From: Ulvibacterium marinum
Lineage (GTDB): Bacteria > Bacteroidota > Bacteroidia > Flavobacteriales > Flavobacteriaceae
DNA length: 64,000 nt
Reading direction: 5' to 3'
Assembly: GCF_003626755.1 (NCBI RefSeq)
Contig: NZ_RBCJ01000005.1
Location: 372,001-436,000, forward strand
The notes beneath the pieces were generated by a model that was not told the DNA's origin, ran no database searches, and saw only the letters and a list, made by a program, of their open reading frames with translations. The translations under genes and the position numbers were made by a program. This document shows, piece by piece, positions 27,527 to 37,652 of the stretch. How positions within the stretch are numbered: the stretch's first letter is position 1; each line of letters begins with the position of its first letter.

Positions 27527-28525
27527 ATGAAAAAGTATCTTGTGTTATTCAAATTTTTGCCGTTGACCCTTATTTTAATAGCGGCAACTTCCTGTAACTC
27601 GGACGACAATGATGGCCCACCGCGGTCAGGGGAAAACATAGTGGAACTTGCCGTTGCCACCCCGGATTTGAGCATATTAGTAGAGGCATTGCAACGTGCC
27701 AATCTAACTGATGAATTAGAGGCAAGTGGATCGTTTACTGTCCTAGCCCCAACCAACGCGGCTTTTAATACGTTTTTGGGGCAGAATAATTTTACTTCTG
27801 TACAGGATGTTCCAGTTGATGCTCTAACCCAAATTTTATTGAACCATGTCATTGGGACTGAACTAAGTTCAAGTGATTTGACCGTACTTCAGCGAAATTA
27901 TGCGGCAACTTTGGCCTCCGGCCCTACAGAAGGCTCCAATCTTTCCCTTTATTTCGATGCTACTGATGGTGTAGAATTTAATGGTATTTCCAGTGTGGTA
28001 AATGGTGGAGCAGATATTTTAGCCTCAAACGGAACCATACATATTGTTGATGCGGTAATCGATTTGCCGACGGTCGTCACTTTTGTTGGTGAGGATTTTA
28101 ATTTTGAACAATTGACCATTGCCTTGACCTCAGCGACCCCCGGAACGGATTTTGCAACTATTTTGTCGGGAGAGGGTCCTTTTACTGTTTTTGCCCCTGT
28201 GGATCAAGCTTTTGATGAATTATTGGATTCTAATCCGGATTGGTCCTCACTTTCAGATATTGACGAATCCCTCCTAACCGCAGTGCTCCAACACCATGTG
28301 GTATCGGGAAATAATAGGAGCAGCGGTCTTTCTGAAGGCCTTAACCTAACTACATTGGAGGGTGACGATATCACCGTATCCTTGCAGGTAAATGCTCCTT
28401 TTATAGCAGTGATTACAGATGGGTCGGGGAACGATGATGTCAACATTGGGTTTGTGGATATTCAGGCAAGCAACGGTGTAATCCACCTTATTGATCAAGT
28501 TATGTTGCCAGATACTGAAAACTAA
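27527..28525 (+). CDS. Fasciclin lipoprotein with two FAS1 domains
   Basis: A 332-residue paralogue. The ATG at 27527 is preferred over an in-frame TTG at 27521. Cys23 in AATSC is followed by NSDDND, again suggesting outer-membrane surface display. Two FAS1 domains cover about 33-180 and 185-328, with FTVLAPTNAAF and FTVFAPVDQAF. The end, VIHLIDQVMLPDTEN, is very close to that of the first gene, pointing to duplication. Its upstream region lacks the TTGTTwAA cluster seen before the other two. Confidence 0.92.
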   Translation: MKKYLVLFKFLPLTLILIAATSCNSDDNDGPPRSGENIVELAVATPDLSILVEALQRANLTDELEASGSFTVLAPTNAAFNTFLGQNNFTSVQDVPVDALTQILLNHVIGTELSSSDLTVLQRNYAATLASGPTEGSNLSLYFDATDGVEFNGISSVVNGGADILASNGTIHIVDAVIDLPTVVTFVGEDFNFEQLTIALTSATPGTDFATILSGEGPFTVFAPVDQAFDELLDSNPDWSSLSDIDESLLTAVLQHHVVSGNNRSSGLSEGLNLTTLEGDDITVSLQVNAPFIAVITDGSGNDDVNIGFVDIQASNGVIHLIDQVMLPDTEN

Positions 28526-28854
28526 AGATCTCTTTCAAAATTTTAAAAACCGCCCTAGAGGCGGTTTTTTTATACCCTTACCTCTTTGTCGACACATAGT
28601 ATGTTATGTCATATTTGTTAAACTTTTTATAAAATAAGTAAAACAAAAGCAACCTTTTTTAATTAGGAGTATCTTCTTTGTGTTTAAACAAAATGAATAA
28701 ATGTCAAACAATATTTTTTTATTAAATAAAAAAACTACTTTAAAATTCAACAGATTTTGACTTTAGTTTAAGTATTGACATAAATGATGTTTTATTTTTT
28801 TGTTCAACCCACAAAATTTTTTATTAAACAATTTTATTCCTAAAACACTTTATT
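28526..28854 (+). promoter_or_regulatory. AT-rich leader of the third fasciclin gene
   Basis: Apart from the terminator of the previous gene, this 329-base stretch is strikingly AT-rich. Bases 28613-28654 match 25119-25160 before the first fasciclin gene at most positions (TTTGTTAA, TTTTTTATAAAA, AAACAAAAGCAAC). TTTAAGTATT recurs near 28768, as at 25280, and reversed TTGTTTAA boxes occur near 28681 and 28705. This points to common regulation with the first gene. Confidence 0.5.
28545..28570 (+). terminator. Terminator after the second fasciclin gene
   Basis: AAAAACCGCC and GGCGGTTTTT pair around a short loop, ending in a T-run. It is a strong intrinsic terminator 20 bases after the stop. Confidence 0.9.
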
Positions 28855-30909
28855 ATGAAAAAAATGATTCGATTTAAGAGTATGCTGGTACTTGCTCTGG
28901 CTTCAGTATTCTCACTCTCATGTGATGACGACAGTGAAGATGACAATCTAGTAGCCAAAAATGATGCGATCAACATTGTTGAGACCGCACAGGGTCAAGA
29001 TGCTTTAAGCTCTTTGGTAGCAGCCCTATCCAAAGCGGATGAAAAAGATGACATCGACTTGATAGGCATCCTAAGCGGTGAAGGTCCGTTTACCGTATTT
29101 GCCCCTACCAATGAAGCTTTTACCTCCTTGCTGGAAGCACTGGACGGATTTGATTCATTGGATGATTTTGATACCGATGAAGAGAGAGATATTTTGGCCA
29201 CTATCCTTAGTTATCATGTAGTTTCTGGCATTGCTGCTGAATCTTCGGATCTTTCCGATGGTCAGACCATAACCACGGTTCAGGGAGAGGATGTAACCGT
29301 AATGTTGGGCGATGACGTAAAAATTAAGGACAAGCAAGGCGAAGATGTTGATGCAGCGAAAGTTGTCATCCCAGATGTTGGCGCAAGTAATGGCATTGTC
29401 CATGTAATAGACAAAGTATTGTTGCCTCAGGCTATAATTGACGCTTTGAATGGCGGCGAAATGGAAAATGAACTTGGTACTTTGGTAGATGTTGTGGTGG
29501 CTACAGAGGCGCTTTCCGTTTTAGAAGCGGCCGTTATCAAAGCAGGGTTGGCAGAAACTTTAAGCTCAGATGGACCATTTACCGTACTAGCTCCAACAGA
29601 TGACGCTTTTGTTGCCCTCTTAGGAGTATTAGGGGATGATTACAATAGCCTGGATGATTTTGATGAGGAAGCTGAAATCGCTCTTTTAAAGGACATCCTA
29701 TTATATCACGTTATAGCTGGCGCGGAAGTTAAGGAAGCTGATTTGGCCGAAGGTCCCGTTCCCACTGCCTTTACCGACAATAGTATCGAAATAATTGCAT
29801 CCGGAGATACCTTTGTTATTGGAGATGCCTCTGACGTAAACGCCAATATCACAGGTACGGATATTATGGCCTCCAACGGAGTGGCACATACTATTGACAA
29901 AGTTTTGTTGCCGCAATCGGCCATTGATTTTGTAACGGCCTTAAACATGAAGACCATTGTAGAATTGGCAGTGGCTACGGATGATTTAAGCTTATTGGTC
30001 GAAGCTCTCATCCAAGCGGATGCCGGTCTCGTAGAGACCTTGGGAGGCGCAGGTCCCTTTACGGTATTTGCCCCTACCAATCATGCTTTTGTAGCCTTGT
30101 TGGAACTTTTAGGAGATGATTACCACAGCCTTGCCGATTTCGATACCGATGAAGAAAAAGCATTGTTGGTAAAAGTATTGACCTACCATGTAGTTGCCGG
30201 CACTAAAGCGCTTTCTACAGACCTTAGTGATGGACAAATGATCGAGACTTTCCAAGGTGAAAATGTTGGAATTTCAATTAACGATGGCATGGTACACATT
30301 GATGATGCTACCGAGGACAATGCCACTGTGGTCCTTCCAGATGTAGAGGGAAGTAATGGGGTTGTACACGTAATCAATAAGGTATTGTTGCCCCAAGAGG
30401 TTTTGGATATCTTAAATCCACCCACACCCAATATCGTGCAATTGGCACAGTCTGTTGATGACTTGAGCCTATTGGTCGAAGCCTTGATTCAGGCCGATGC
30501 TGGTTTGGTAGATGTATTGAGTGGAGAAGGCCCCTTTACGGTTTTTGCCCCCACTAATAAGGCTTTTGCAGATTTATTGGATGCTTTAGGCGATGACTAT
30601 CATAGCTTGGCCGATTTTGATACCCAAGCTGAAAAGGATTTATTGGCTACGGTTTTGACATATCATGTAGTTTCCGGTGCAGCGGTAGAATCATCCACCC
30701 TTACCAATCACCAGGAAATTGTTACCTTCCAAGGAGAGTCCTTATTCGCCATTGTCCATGGACATGATATTGATATTCGCGATAAGACGGACACGGATGC
30801 CAACGTAATTGGACCGGACCAAATGGCTAGCAACGGTATTGTACACCTTATTGACAAAGTATTGTTGCCTCAGGAAGTATTGGATGCATTAAATCCCCCG
30901 AGCCATTAA
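28855..30909 (+). CDS. Fasciclin lipoprotein with four FAS1 domains (second type)
   Basis: A 684-residue paralogue with lipoprotein Cys23 (LSCDDDSEDD), again followed by acidic residues. FAS1 domains lie at about 39-190, 210-352, 366-512 and 527-680. Domains 3 and 4 are much closer to each other than to the rest: both contain LSLLVEALIQADAGLV and DYHSLADFDT, so one is a recent duplicate. It probably has an adhesive or ligand-binding role at the cell surface; the partner is unknown. Confidence 0.92.
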   Translation: MKKMIRFKSMLVLALASVFSLSCDDDSEDDNLVAKNDAINIVETAQGQDALSSLVAALSKADEKDDIDLIGILSGEGPFTVFAPTNEAFTSLLEALDGFDSLDDFDTDEERDILATILSYHVVSGIAAESSDLSDGQTITTVQGEDVTVMLGDDVKIKDKQGEDVDAAKVVIPDVGASNGIVHVIDKVLLPQAIIDALNGGEMENELGTLVDVVVATEALSVLEAAVIKAGLAETLSSDGPFTVLAPTDDAFVALLGVLGDDYNSLDDFDEEAEIALLKDILLYHVIAGAEVKEADLAEGPVPTAFTDNSIEIIASGDTFVIGDASDVNANITGTDIMASNGVAHTIDKVLLPQSAIDFVTALNMKTIVELAVATDDLSLLVEALIQADAGLVETLGGAGPFTVFAPTNHAFVALLELLGDDYHSLADFDTDEEKALLVKVLTYHVVAGTKALSTDLSDGQMIETFQGENVGISINDGMVHIDDATEDNATVVLPDVEGSNGVVHVINKVLLPQEVLDILNPPTPNIVQLAQSVDDLSLLVEALIQADAGLVDVLSGEGPFTVFAPTNKAFADLLDALGDDYHSLADFDTQAEKDLLATVLTYHVVSGAAVESSTLTNHQEIVTFQGESLFAIVHGHDIDIRDKTDTDANVIGPDQMASNGIVHLIDKVLLPQEVLDALNPPSH

Positions 30910-30950
30910 GAAAGTTAGTTAGTTTTGATTGATGAATTGATTTGTTCAAG

Positions 30951-30983
30951 ACTCCCGAGGAAAAAATCCTCGGGAGTTTTTCT
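30951..30983 (+). terminator. Terminator after the third fasciclin gene
   Basis: ACTCCCGAGGA pairs perfectly with TCCTCGGGAGT around an A-rich loop and is followed by TTTTTCTTT. It lies 41 bases after the stop. Confidence 0.92.
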
Positions 30984-31137
30984 TTATCATTTTAGGAATT
31001 CTTAAAACCTAAACATCAATTTCAAACCGGTTAGCATACAAAAACCAACACTTTACAACTTCATTTTTTTTTGATGGAATTTACAGGCCATATTTGCTGT
31101 CCCAAATCTTACCAAACTAAACCTCTTTTTAAAGCCA

Positions 31138-31166
31138 AAAGGCCCGGACAAATTGTCCGGGCCTTT
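31138..31166. terminator. Bidirectional terminator between convergent genes
   Basis: AAAGGCCCGGACAA and TTGTCCGGGCCTTT form a perfect 14-base-pair stem with a one-base centre. On the plus side TGTTTTTTATTT follows. It lies 18 bases beyond the stop of the minus-strand DUF6515 gene and probably serves that gene too. Confidence 0.9.
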
Positions 31167-31183
31167 GTTTTTTATTTAAGGTA

Positions 31184-31732
31184 TTAGTCCTCCAAAAGGT
31201 CAATAACTTCATAACCATCCTCTACAGCCTCGTAAAGAGCATTATTTAGTTCATAAACAGAGACTCCGTCAAAATCAATTTCCTCCGCATCTTCGGGCAG
31301 CTCTTTTACCACCGCTCCCACAGGAGGATCTACTATTTCGTATTCATCCTGTATCTGCTGATAGTATATCCCATCGGCATAGGCATATCTTGTGCCGCGC
31401 ACATGTAGCGCAACCGCAGAGACCGGCAAAACCCTTAGCCTGAAGCCTCTTGGCGGGAAAGCCCTTACATATGCCCCTCTTCTTGCTACAAAGAACATTC
31501 CCCTTACGGGATAATAGGAAACATTTCTAAAAATCACAGCCCTACTGCCGGAGGGTAACCGCCTTAAGGTCCTACGTCTCACCCTTCTATTGTGTCTTCT
31601 AACTTTACGCTTTGTCTTTTTGCTCACCCTTACCGTCTTTACTACGGGTCGCCTTACTTGTGCTTCAGCCTGATATCCGGAAAACAGGAATGCCACTAAA
31701 AAAATGACGATACCATATTTTAGATTTTTCAT
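31184..31732 (-). CDS. DUF6515-like exported protein, very basic then acidic
   Basis: A 182-residue protein with a signal peptide ending in EAQ near residue 25. Residues 26-60 are extremely rich in Arg and Lys (KKTKRKVRRHNRRVRRRTLR). The central part (NVSYYPVRGMFFVARRGAYV) has the beta-rich repeats of the family, and the last third is acidic and Tyr-rich (ELPEDAEEIDFDGV, VEDGYEVIDLLED). It is probably periplasmic or attached to the outer envelope. The function is unknown. Confidence 0.72.
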   Translation of the reverse strand: MKNLKYGIVIFLVAFLFSGYQAEAQVRRPVVKTVRVSKKTKRKVRRHNRRVRRRTLRRLPSGSRAVIFRNVSYYPVRGMFFVARRGAYVRAFPPRGFRLRVLPVSAVALHVRGTRYAYADGIYYQQIQDEYEIVDPPVGAVVKELPEDAEEIDFDGVSVYELNNALYEAVEDGYEVIDLLED

Positions 31733-31812
31733 TTTTAAATTATTTGGATCGTTACAACTTAGATAACGTTTAAGGGATAAGGTTTAATATGTAAAAAACA
31801 AATGGCATAAAA

Positions 31813-31840
31813 AAACCTTGAAAAAGCATTTTCAAGGTTT
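31813..31840 (-). terminator. Terminator of yidC
   Basis: AAACCTTGAAAA and TTTTCAAGGTTT form a 12-base-pair stem with a four-base loop. Read on the minus strand it is followed by a T-run, and it lies 23 bases past the yidC stop. Confidence 0.92.
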
Positions 31841-31863
31841 CTTAAATACTGAAAAATTCTAAA

Positions 31864-33732
31864 TTAACGCCTCCCTACTTTCTTTTGCTCCTCGGCTTGC
31901 TCCATCATTTCGCGCATCTTACGTTGGAATTTATTCTCTTTTTTGGGCTTCTTTTTATTTTCCTGTATTTGGGCATGGATTTTATCCTCATCCAGAATAA
32001 ATCTTTTAATCACCAACATGATTCCTATGGTAATAAGATTGGAGACAAAATAATACAGGCTCAATCCACTGGCATAGTTGTTAAAGAAAATCAACATCAT
32101 AAAAGGCATCAGGTACATGATGAACTTCATATTGGGCATCCCTGGTTGCTGTGGCATATTTTGACCCGTAGTCATCATCATATAGAAGAATATGGCTACA
32201 GAGGCCAGGATTGGAAACAGACTTACATGATTGCCATAGAATGTTGAGATTACCGGAATATTGGTAGACCACTCAAAAATGGTATCATAGGACGAAAGGT
32301 CATCTGCCCAAAGAAATGGTTTTTGGCGTAAGGCAAAAGATGTTGGAAAGAACATAAACAGTGCATAGAAGATAGGCATCTGCAACAGGGCGGGAACGCA
32401 ACCGCTCATAGGGCTAACACCGGCCTTGTTGTACAACTTCATGGTTTCTTGTTGCTTCTTCATGGCGTTGTCCTTGTACTTTTCACCCAATTCCGTAATC
32501 TCCGGTTTTAGCACCTTCATCTTGGCCTGTGAAAGATAGGATTTATAGGTAACCGGAGACATGGCCAAACGAACCAAAATGGTCATAACCACAATTGCGA
32601 TACCAAATGGCAAAAAGGAACTCAACAAAGAATAGAAAGGCGTAAAGATATATCGGTTGATCCAACCAAAGATTCCCCAGCCAAAAGGGATGGAATCCGC
32701 CAGATCATACTCCTTATAATTATCTAATACCGCAACATCCGTTGGGCCATAATACCAATCCATATCCAAGGATACCTCCCCTCCACTAAGTTCAATAGGC
32801 ATCACCGAACTATAAGCCTTAGTAAATGCTGCGGTCTTACTTTCTTCTTCTACCAAGTTCTTGGAAGATAAATTAGCTTCTTTAAAATTATTCTTGGTAG
32901 CTAGTATAGAACTGAAAAAATGCTGACGATAAGATATCCATTTTACATCTTCCTCGGTCTCCTCATCGTCACTCCCTTCAGAAAGCTTGCTTATCTTCGC
33001 ATCTTCGTGACGATAGGTTAGCCTAGTATATCTATTTTCGTACTTAATACTTTTGGAATGTCTAATACCCTTTAGGTTCCATTCTAAATTTACGGGTTGA
33101 CCGGCATTTATTATCCCATTGAGACCTTGGGAACGCATAGTAAACCCAACTAAATAATCATCGGGTTTCATTTCATAGCGATATTCCAAAAACTGGTTCG
33201 GGGATACCTTGGCCTTCATGGAAAGTACCGTATTATCCCCATTTTGGGATAATGATGGCTCAAAATACAAATCTTGGCTATTCAACACCCTATTGTCCGA
33301 AGTAGAAAAAGTTAATCCAAAAGACGCATTACCATCCTTTACCAAATAAACCGGCACAGAGTCGTAGGTATGGAACTGCTTCATTCTGGCCTCTATTATT
33401 TGCCCTCCCTTGTTGCTTACTTCCAGGGAAACCAAATCATTTTCCAGTTTGGTAGTCGCATCCGATGTTGCCGTATATCCGAAGGCACCTATCGTATTTT
33501 TGTAGTTGGCGACCGCCAAGGAGTCTTGAAGGTCAATGGTTGGTGTGGCCTGCACATTTTTTTCGGGAACATCTTCCTTTTCTGACGCAGCGGCCTCAAC
33601 CTGTTCCTGTTTGGCTTTTTCCACTTCCAATTCTTCAGGAGTAGGCCTATTCTGATAAAACATATAAATGAGTATGCCAAAAATGAGCACAAAGCCTATT
33701 ATAGAATTGATGTCTATTTTCTTTTCTTCCAT
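31864..33732 (-). CDS. yidC: Membrane protein insertase YidC
   Basis: A 622-residue inner-membrane insertase that integrates proteins with or without the Sec channel. One N-terminal helix (residues 8-26) precedes a large periplasmic beta-sandwich to about 350. The conserved insertase core follows, with ILVRLAMSPVTYKSYLSQAKM and a helical hairpin, then YALFMFFPTSFALRQKPF and SLYYFVSNLITIGIM. The C terminus is a Lys-rich tail that can contact the ribosome. Length fits Bacteroidetes members. It lies downstream of pyrG on the same strand. Confidence 0.97.
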   Translation of the reverse strand: MEEKKIDINSIIGFVLIFGILIYMFYQNRPTPEELEVEKAKQEQVEAAASEKEDVPEKNVQATPTIDLQDSLAVANYKNTIGAFGYTATSDATTKLENDLVSLEVSNKGGQIIEARMKQFHTYDSVPVYLVKDGNASFGLTFSTSDNRVLNSQDLYFEPSLSQNGDNTVLSMKAKVSPNQFLEYRYEMKPDDYLVGFTMRSQGLNGIINAGQPVNLEWNLKGIRHSKSIKYENRYTRLTYRHEDAKISKLSEGSDDEETEEDVKWISYRQHFFSSILATKNNFKEANLSSKNLVEEESKTAAFTKAYSSVMPIELSGGEVSLDMDWYYGPTDVAVLDNYKEYDLADSIPFGWGIFGWINRYIFTPFYSLLSSFLPFGIAIVVMTILVRLAMSPVTYKSYLSQAKMKVLKPEITELGEKYKDNAMKKQQETMKLYNKAGVSPMSGCVPALLQMPIFYALFMFFPTSFALRQKPFLWADDLSSYDTIFEWSTNIPVISTFYGNHVSLFPILASVAIFFYMMMTTGQNMPQQPGMPNMKFIMYLMPFMMLIFFNNYASGLSLYYFVSNLITIGIMLVIKRFILDEDKIHAQIQENKKKPKKENKFQRKMREMMEQAEEQKKVGRR

Positions 33733-33823
33733 CTAAAATTTGATTTGGCGACCCACTGGTTATTTAGAACTGGAGGCCTATCTCGTTTGTTAGGGTCTGC
33801 AAATATATGTCCAAATCCGGAGT

Positions 33824-35509
<1,686 letters not shown>

Positions 35510-35752
35510 TTACAGGGAATCCTTGGGAAAATCTTTTTGAACCTTACGGATCAACGGTTCCAGACCATTGATTTTTATTTCCAAAGTGGCTTGCAGTAAA
35601 TTGCCTAGTTTTCCTTTTGGAAAGCCGTTTCGCTTAAACCAGGCTAAATAGGGCTCGGGTAAATCGATCAAATAGCTATCCTTATACTTTCCAAACGGCA
35701 TTTTATAATGTGCCAGTTCCCTTAACTTTTCTCCATCCGGAAATACGTCCAT
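35510..35752 (-). CDS. DUF3820 family small protein
   Basis: An 80-residue protein with the family block MPFGKYKDSYLIDLPEPYL followed by WFKRNGFPKGKLGNLL. The frame is open back to 35920, but that extension is antisense to the next gene; the ATG at 35752 gives the usual family length. It is thought to be a nucleic acid- or nuclease-associated domain, but no function is established that I know of. It is divergent from the isomerase gene, with 52 bases between the start codons. Confidence 0.85.
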   Translation of the reverse strand: MDVFPDGEKLRELAHYKMPFGKYKDSYLIDLPEPYLAWFKRNGFPKGKLGNLLQATLEIKINGLEPLIRKVQKDFPKDSL

Positions 35753-35804
35753 GGATAAATTTAATTGTTCTATCTTTAAAACGGAACAAAAAAGAAAATT
35801 CATC

Positions 35805-36674
35805 ATGAAACGAAGAGCATTTATCGGAACCTCGGCGGTGGCATCCGTTGGAATGTTGGCCGGCAAAACAGGAAATGCCATGAAGCCCATAACACAAAAA
35901 CCTCTAGAGCTAAAGAACAATATAAACCATAGCGCATGTTATTGGTGCTACAACTCCATACCGTTGGAAACGTTTCTACAAGATTTAAAAGGTTTGGGCG
36001 TAAAGGCCATAGACCTTGTTGGCCCAGAAGATTGGCCCCTTTTGAAAAAATATGATATTCACGCGTCCATGTGCTGGGGCGCGGGGATGGGGATAGAAAA
36101 AGGGTGGAACGATCCGCAATACCATGAGGAACTTATAGCCGATTATCTACAAATAATTCCCAAGGTCGCCAAGGCGGGGTATACCAACCTTATCTGTTTT
36201 AGCGGAAACCGAAATGGAATGGATGATGGTGTTGGGTTAAAAAACTGTGTTGCGGGACTCAAAAAAATAATGCCTTCGGCAGAAAAACACGGAGTGGTCA
36301 TTCAAATGGAATTGCTGAACTCAAAGGTAGACCATAAGGATTACATGTGCGACCATACGGAGTGGGGCGCCGAATTATGCAAGCAGTTGGGATCCGAAAA
36401 TTTTAAGCTCCTGTACGATATATACCACATGCAGATTATGGAAGGTGATATTATACGCAATATTCAGGATTACCATCAATATATTGGGCACTACCACACT
36501 GGAGGAAATCCAGGGAGGCATGAAATTGATGAGACCCAGGAGTTGTATTACCCGGCCATTATGAAAGCGATCTTAAAAACCGGTTATAAAGGTCATGTTG
36601 CCCAAGAGTTCGTTCCTTCCTGGGAAGACAAAATAGCCGCTTTAAAACAGGGGGTCACCATTTGCGACGTATAA
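35805..36674 (+). CDS. Hydroxypyruvate isomerase-like TIM barrel, Tat-exported
   Basis: A 289-residue sugar isomerase/epimerase fold protein. The ATG at 35805 gives MKRRAFIGTSAVASVGML, a twin-arginine signal; the open frame before it is not needed. Metal-binding residues appear in VVIQMELLN (Glu), LYDIYHMQIMEGD (Asp, His) and HVAQEFVP (Glu), as in hydroxypyruvate isomerase. Export argues for a periplasmic sugar or keto-sugar substrate rather than cytoplasmic hydroxypyruvate. It converges with the DUF922 gene across 34 bases. Confidence 0.82.
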   Translation: MKRRAFIGTSAVASVGMLAGKTGNAMKPITQKPLELKNNINHSACYWCYNSIPLETFLQDLKGLGVKAIDLVGPEDWPLLKKYDIHASMCWGAGMGIEKGWNDPQYHEELIADYLQIIPKVAKAGYTNLICFSGNRNGMDDGVGLKNCVAGLKKIMPSAEKHGVVIQMELLNSKVDHKDYMCDHTEWGAELCKQLGSENFKLLYDIYHMQIMEGDIIRNIQDYHQYIGHYHTGGNPGRHEIDETQELYYPAIMKAILKTGYKGHVAQEFVPSWEDKIAALKQGVTICDV

Positions 36675-36708
36675 ATTTCTGGATTCCGCTATAATAGTAT
36701 GGGGTTTC

Positions 36709-37260
36709 TTATTTCATGGGACTTGATCCCGTAGCGGAAAGCGCCTCACTAATTTTTTTGTTCCAAATTAGCTGTTGCTCTATATTTCTGGAAAAATTGG
36801 TCTGATGGTCATATTTGTTTTGAAATGCTGTGAGACTCTTTAAGGTTTCCCTATAAATTTTCCTTACCTCAGCCTTTACATTTCGAGTAAATGAAGTTTC
36901 ATTTAATCTTCTCCGCATCTTTCTTGCGAACAACTCGGAGATATCAAAGTGTAATTGCTCATGGCTTAACACTACAGAATTGCACATTTCCGGGCGATAC
37001 CAGGATTTTTGTGGATAAAAGTCGGTATGTACCTTGAAATCTACTTTCAAATTGTCAAGTGTTCCGGATGTGGAGAACTCGTAACTAATTCCACTGGCCG
37101 TGGTAGCAGCGGCCCATTCCGTTTTTAAAGGCTTGCCCTTAAAGTCCTCCCAAGTCAATTTTCTATCCGCACTCCAAGGAATGGTTTCCTCCTCCTGGCA
37201 GAAAACGGTGCTCAGGCCAAGTAATAAAAATGAAAAAGAAAATAGCCTTAAAGTACCCAA
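36709..37260 (-). CDS. DUF922 exported metalloprotease candidate
   Basis: A 183-residue secreted protein with a zinc-site motif HEQLHFD (His100, Glu101, His104) of the HExxH type. The signal peptide (residues 1-21) ends in CQ. The start is TTG at 37260: a stop codon lies three codons upstream and no ATG precedes the signal peptide. It overlaps the OsmC gene by 13 bases. Its likely role is a Zn-dependent peptidase in the envelope. Confidence 0.8.
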   Translation of the reverse strand: MGTLRLFSFSFLLLGLSTVFCQEEETIPWSADRKLTWEDFKGKPLKTEWAAATTASGISYEFSTSGTLDNLKVDFKVHTDFYPQKSWYRPEMCNSVVLSHEQLHFDISELFARKMRRRLNETSFTRNVKAEVRKIYRETLKSLTAFQNKYDHQTNFSRNIEQQLIWNKKISEALSATGSSPMK

Positions 37261-37652
37261 TGAAAATCAATTTCTTTTTTAATGTCGGCGTGTAAACTAT
37301 AAAGGACCGGACAAGTTCTGGCCGTATTTTCCAATATTTTACGATTTTTTCCGGATACATGGGCGGGAAGATTCAACTTGACTTCAATCTTTGAAATCCG
37401 TCTGGGATCAGAGGCCATATGTTTGGTGATTTCCGCGGATGAATCGGTCAAATCCACTTCCAACCCATTGGCTTTTATTCCCATTACAGTAAGCATACAA
37501 CTTGCCAACGCAGTAGCAACGGTATCCGTGGGAGAAAAGGCCTCTCCTTTACCGTTGTTGTCCAAAGGGGCATCTGTAATAAAAGTATTGCCTGAACGGA
37601 CATGCTCGCATTCGGTACGCAACTCACCAGAATAAATCACTTTTGACGTCAT
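37248..37652 (-). CDS. OsmC family peroxide reductase-like protein
   Basis: A 134-residue protein of the OsmC/Ohr fold. Two redox cysteines are present: Cys52 in ALASCMLTVMG and Cys114 in ARTCPVLYSL. Members reduce organic or hydrogen peroxides with thiol partners. Its ATG overlaps the stop of the LysM gene by four bases (ATGA), so expression is coupled. The presence of bacillithiol synthesis (bshC) elsewhere offers a possible reductant, but that link is only inference. Confidence 0.92.
   Translation of the reverse strand: MTSKVIYSGELRTECEHVRSGNTFITDAPLDNNGKGEAFSPTDTVATALASCMLTVMGIKANGLEVDLTDSSAEITKHMASDPRRISKIEVKLNLPAHVSGKNRKILENTARTCPVLYSLHADIKKEIDFHWVL

Noticed and set aside
25332-30909. 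Fasciclin proteins as type IX secretion cargo
   Set aside because: They end in FAS1 motifs such as KVLIPDTTN and have a lipobox; no C-terminal type IX sorting domain is present.
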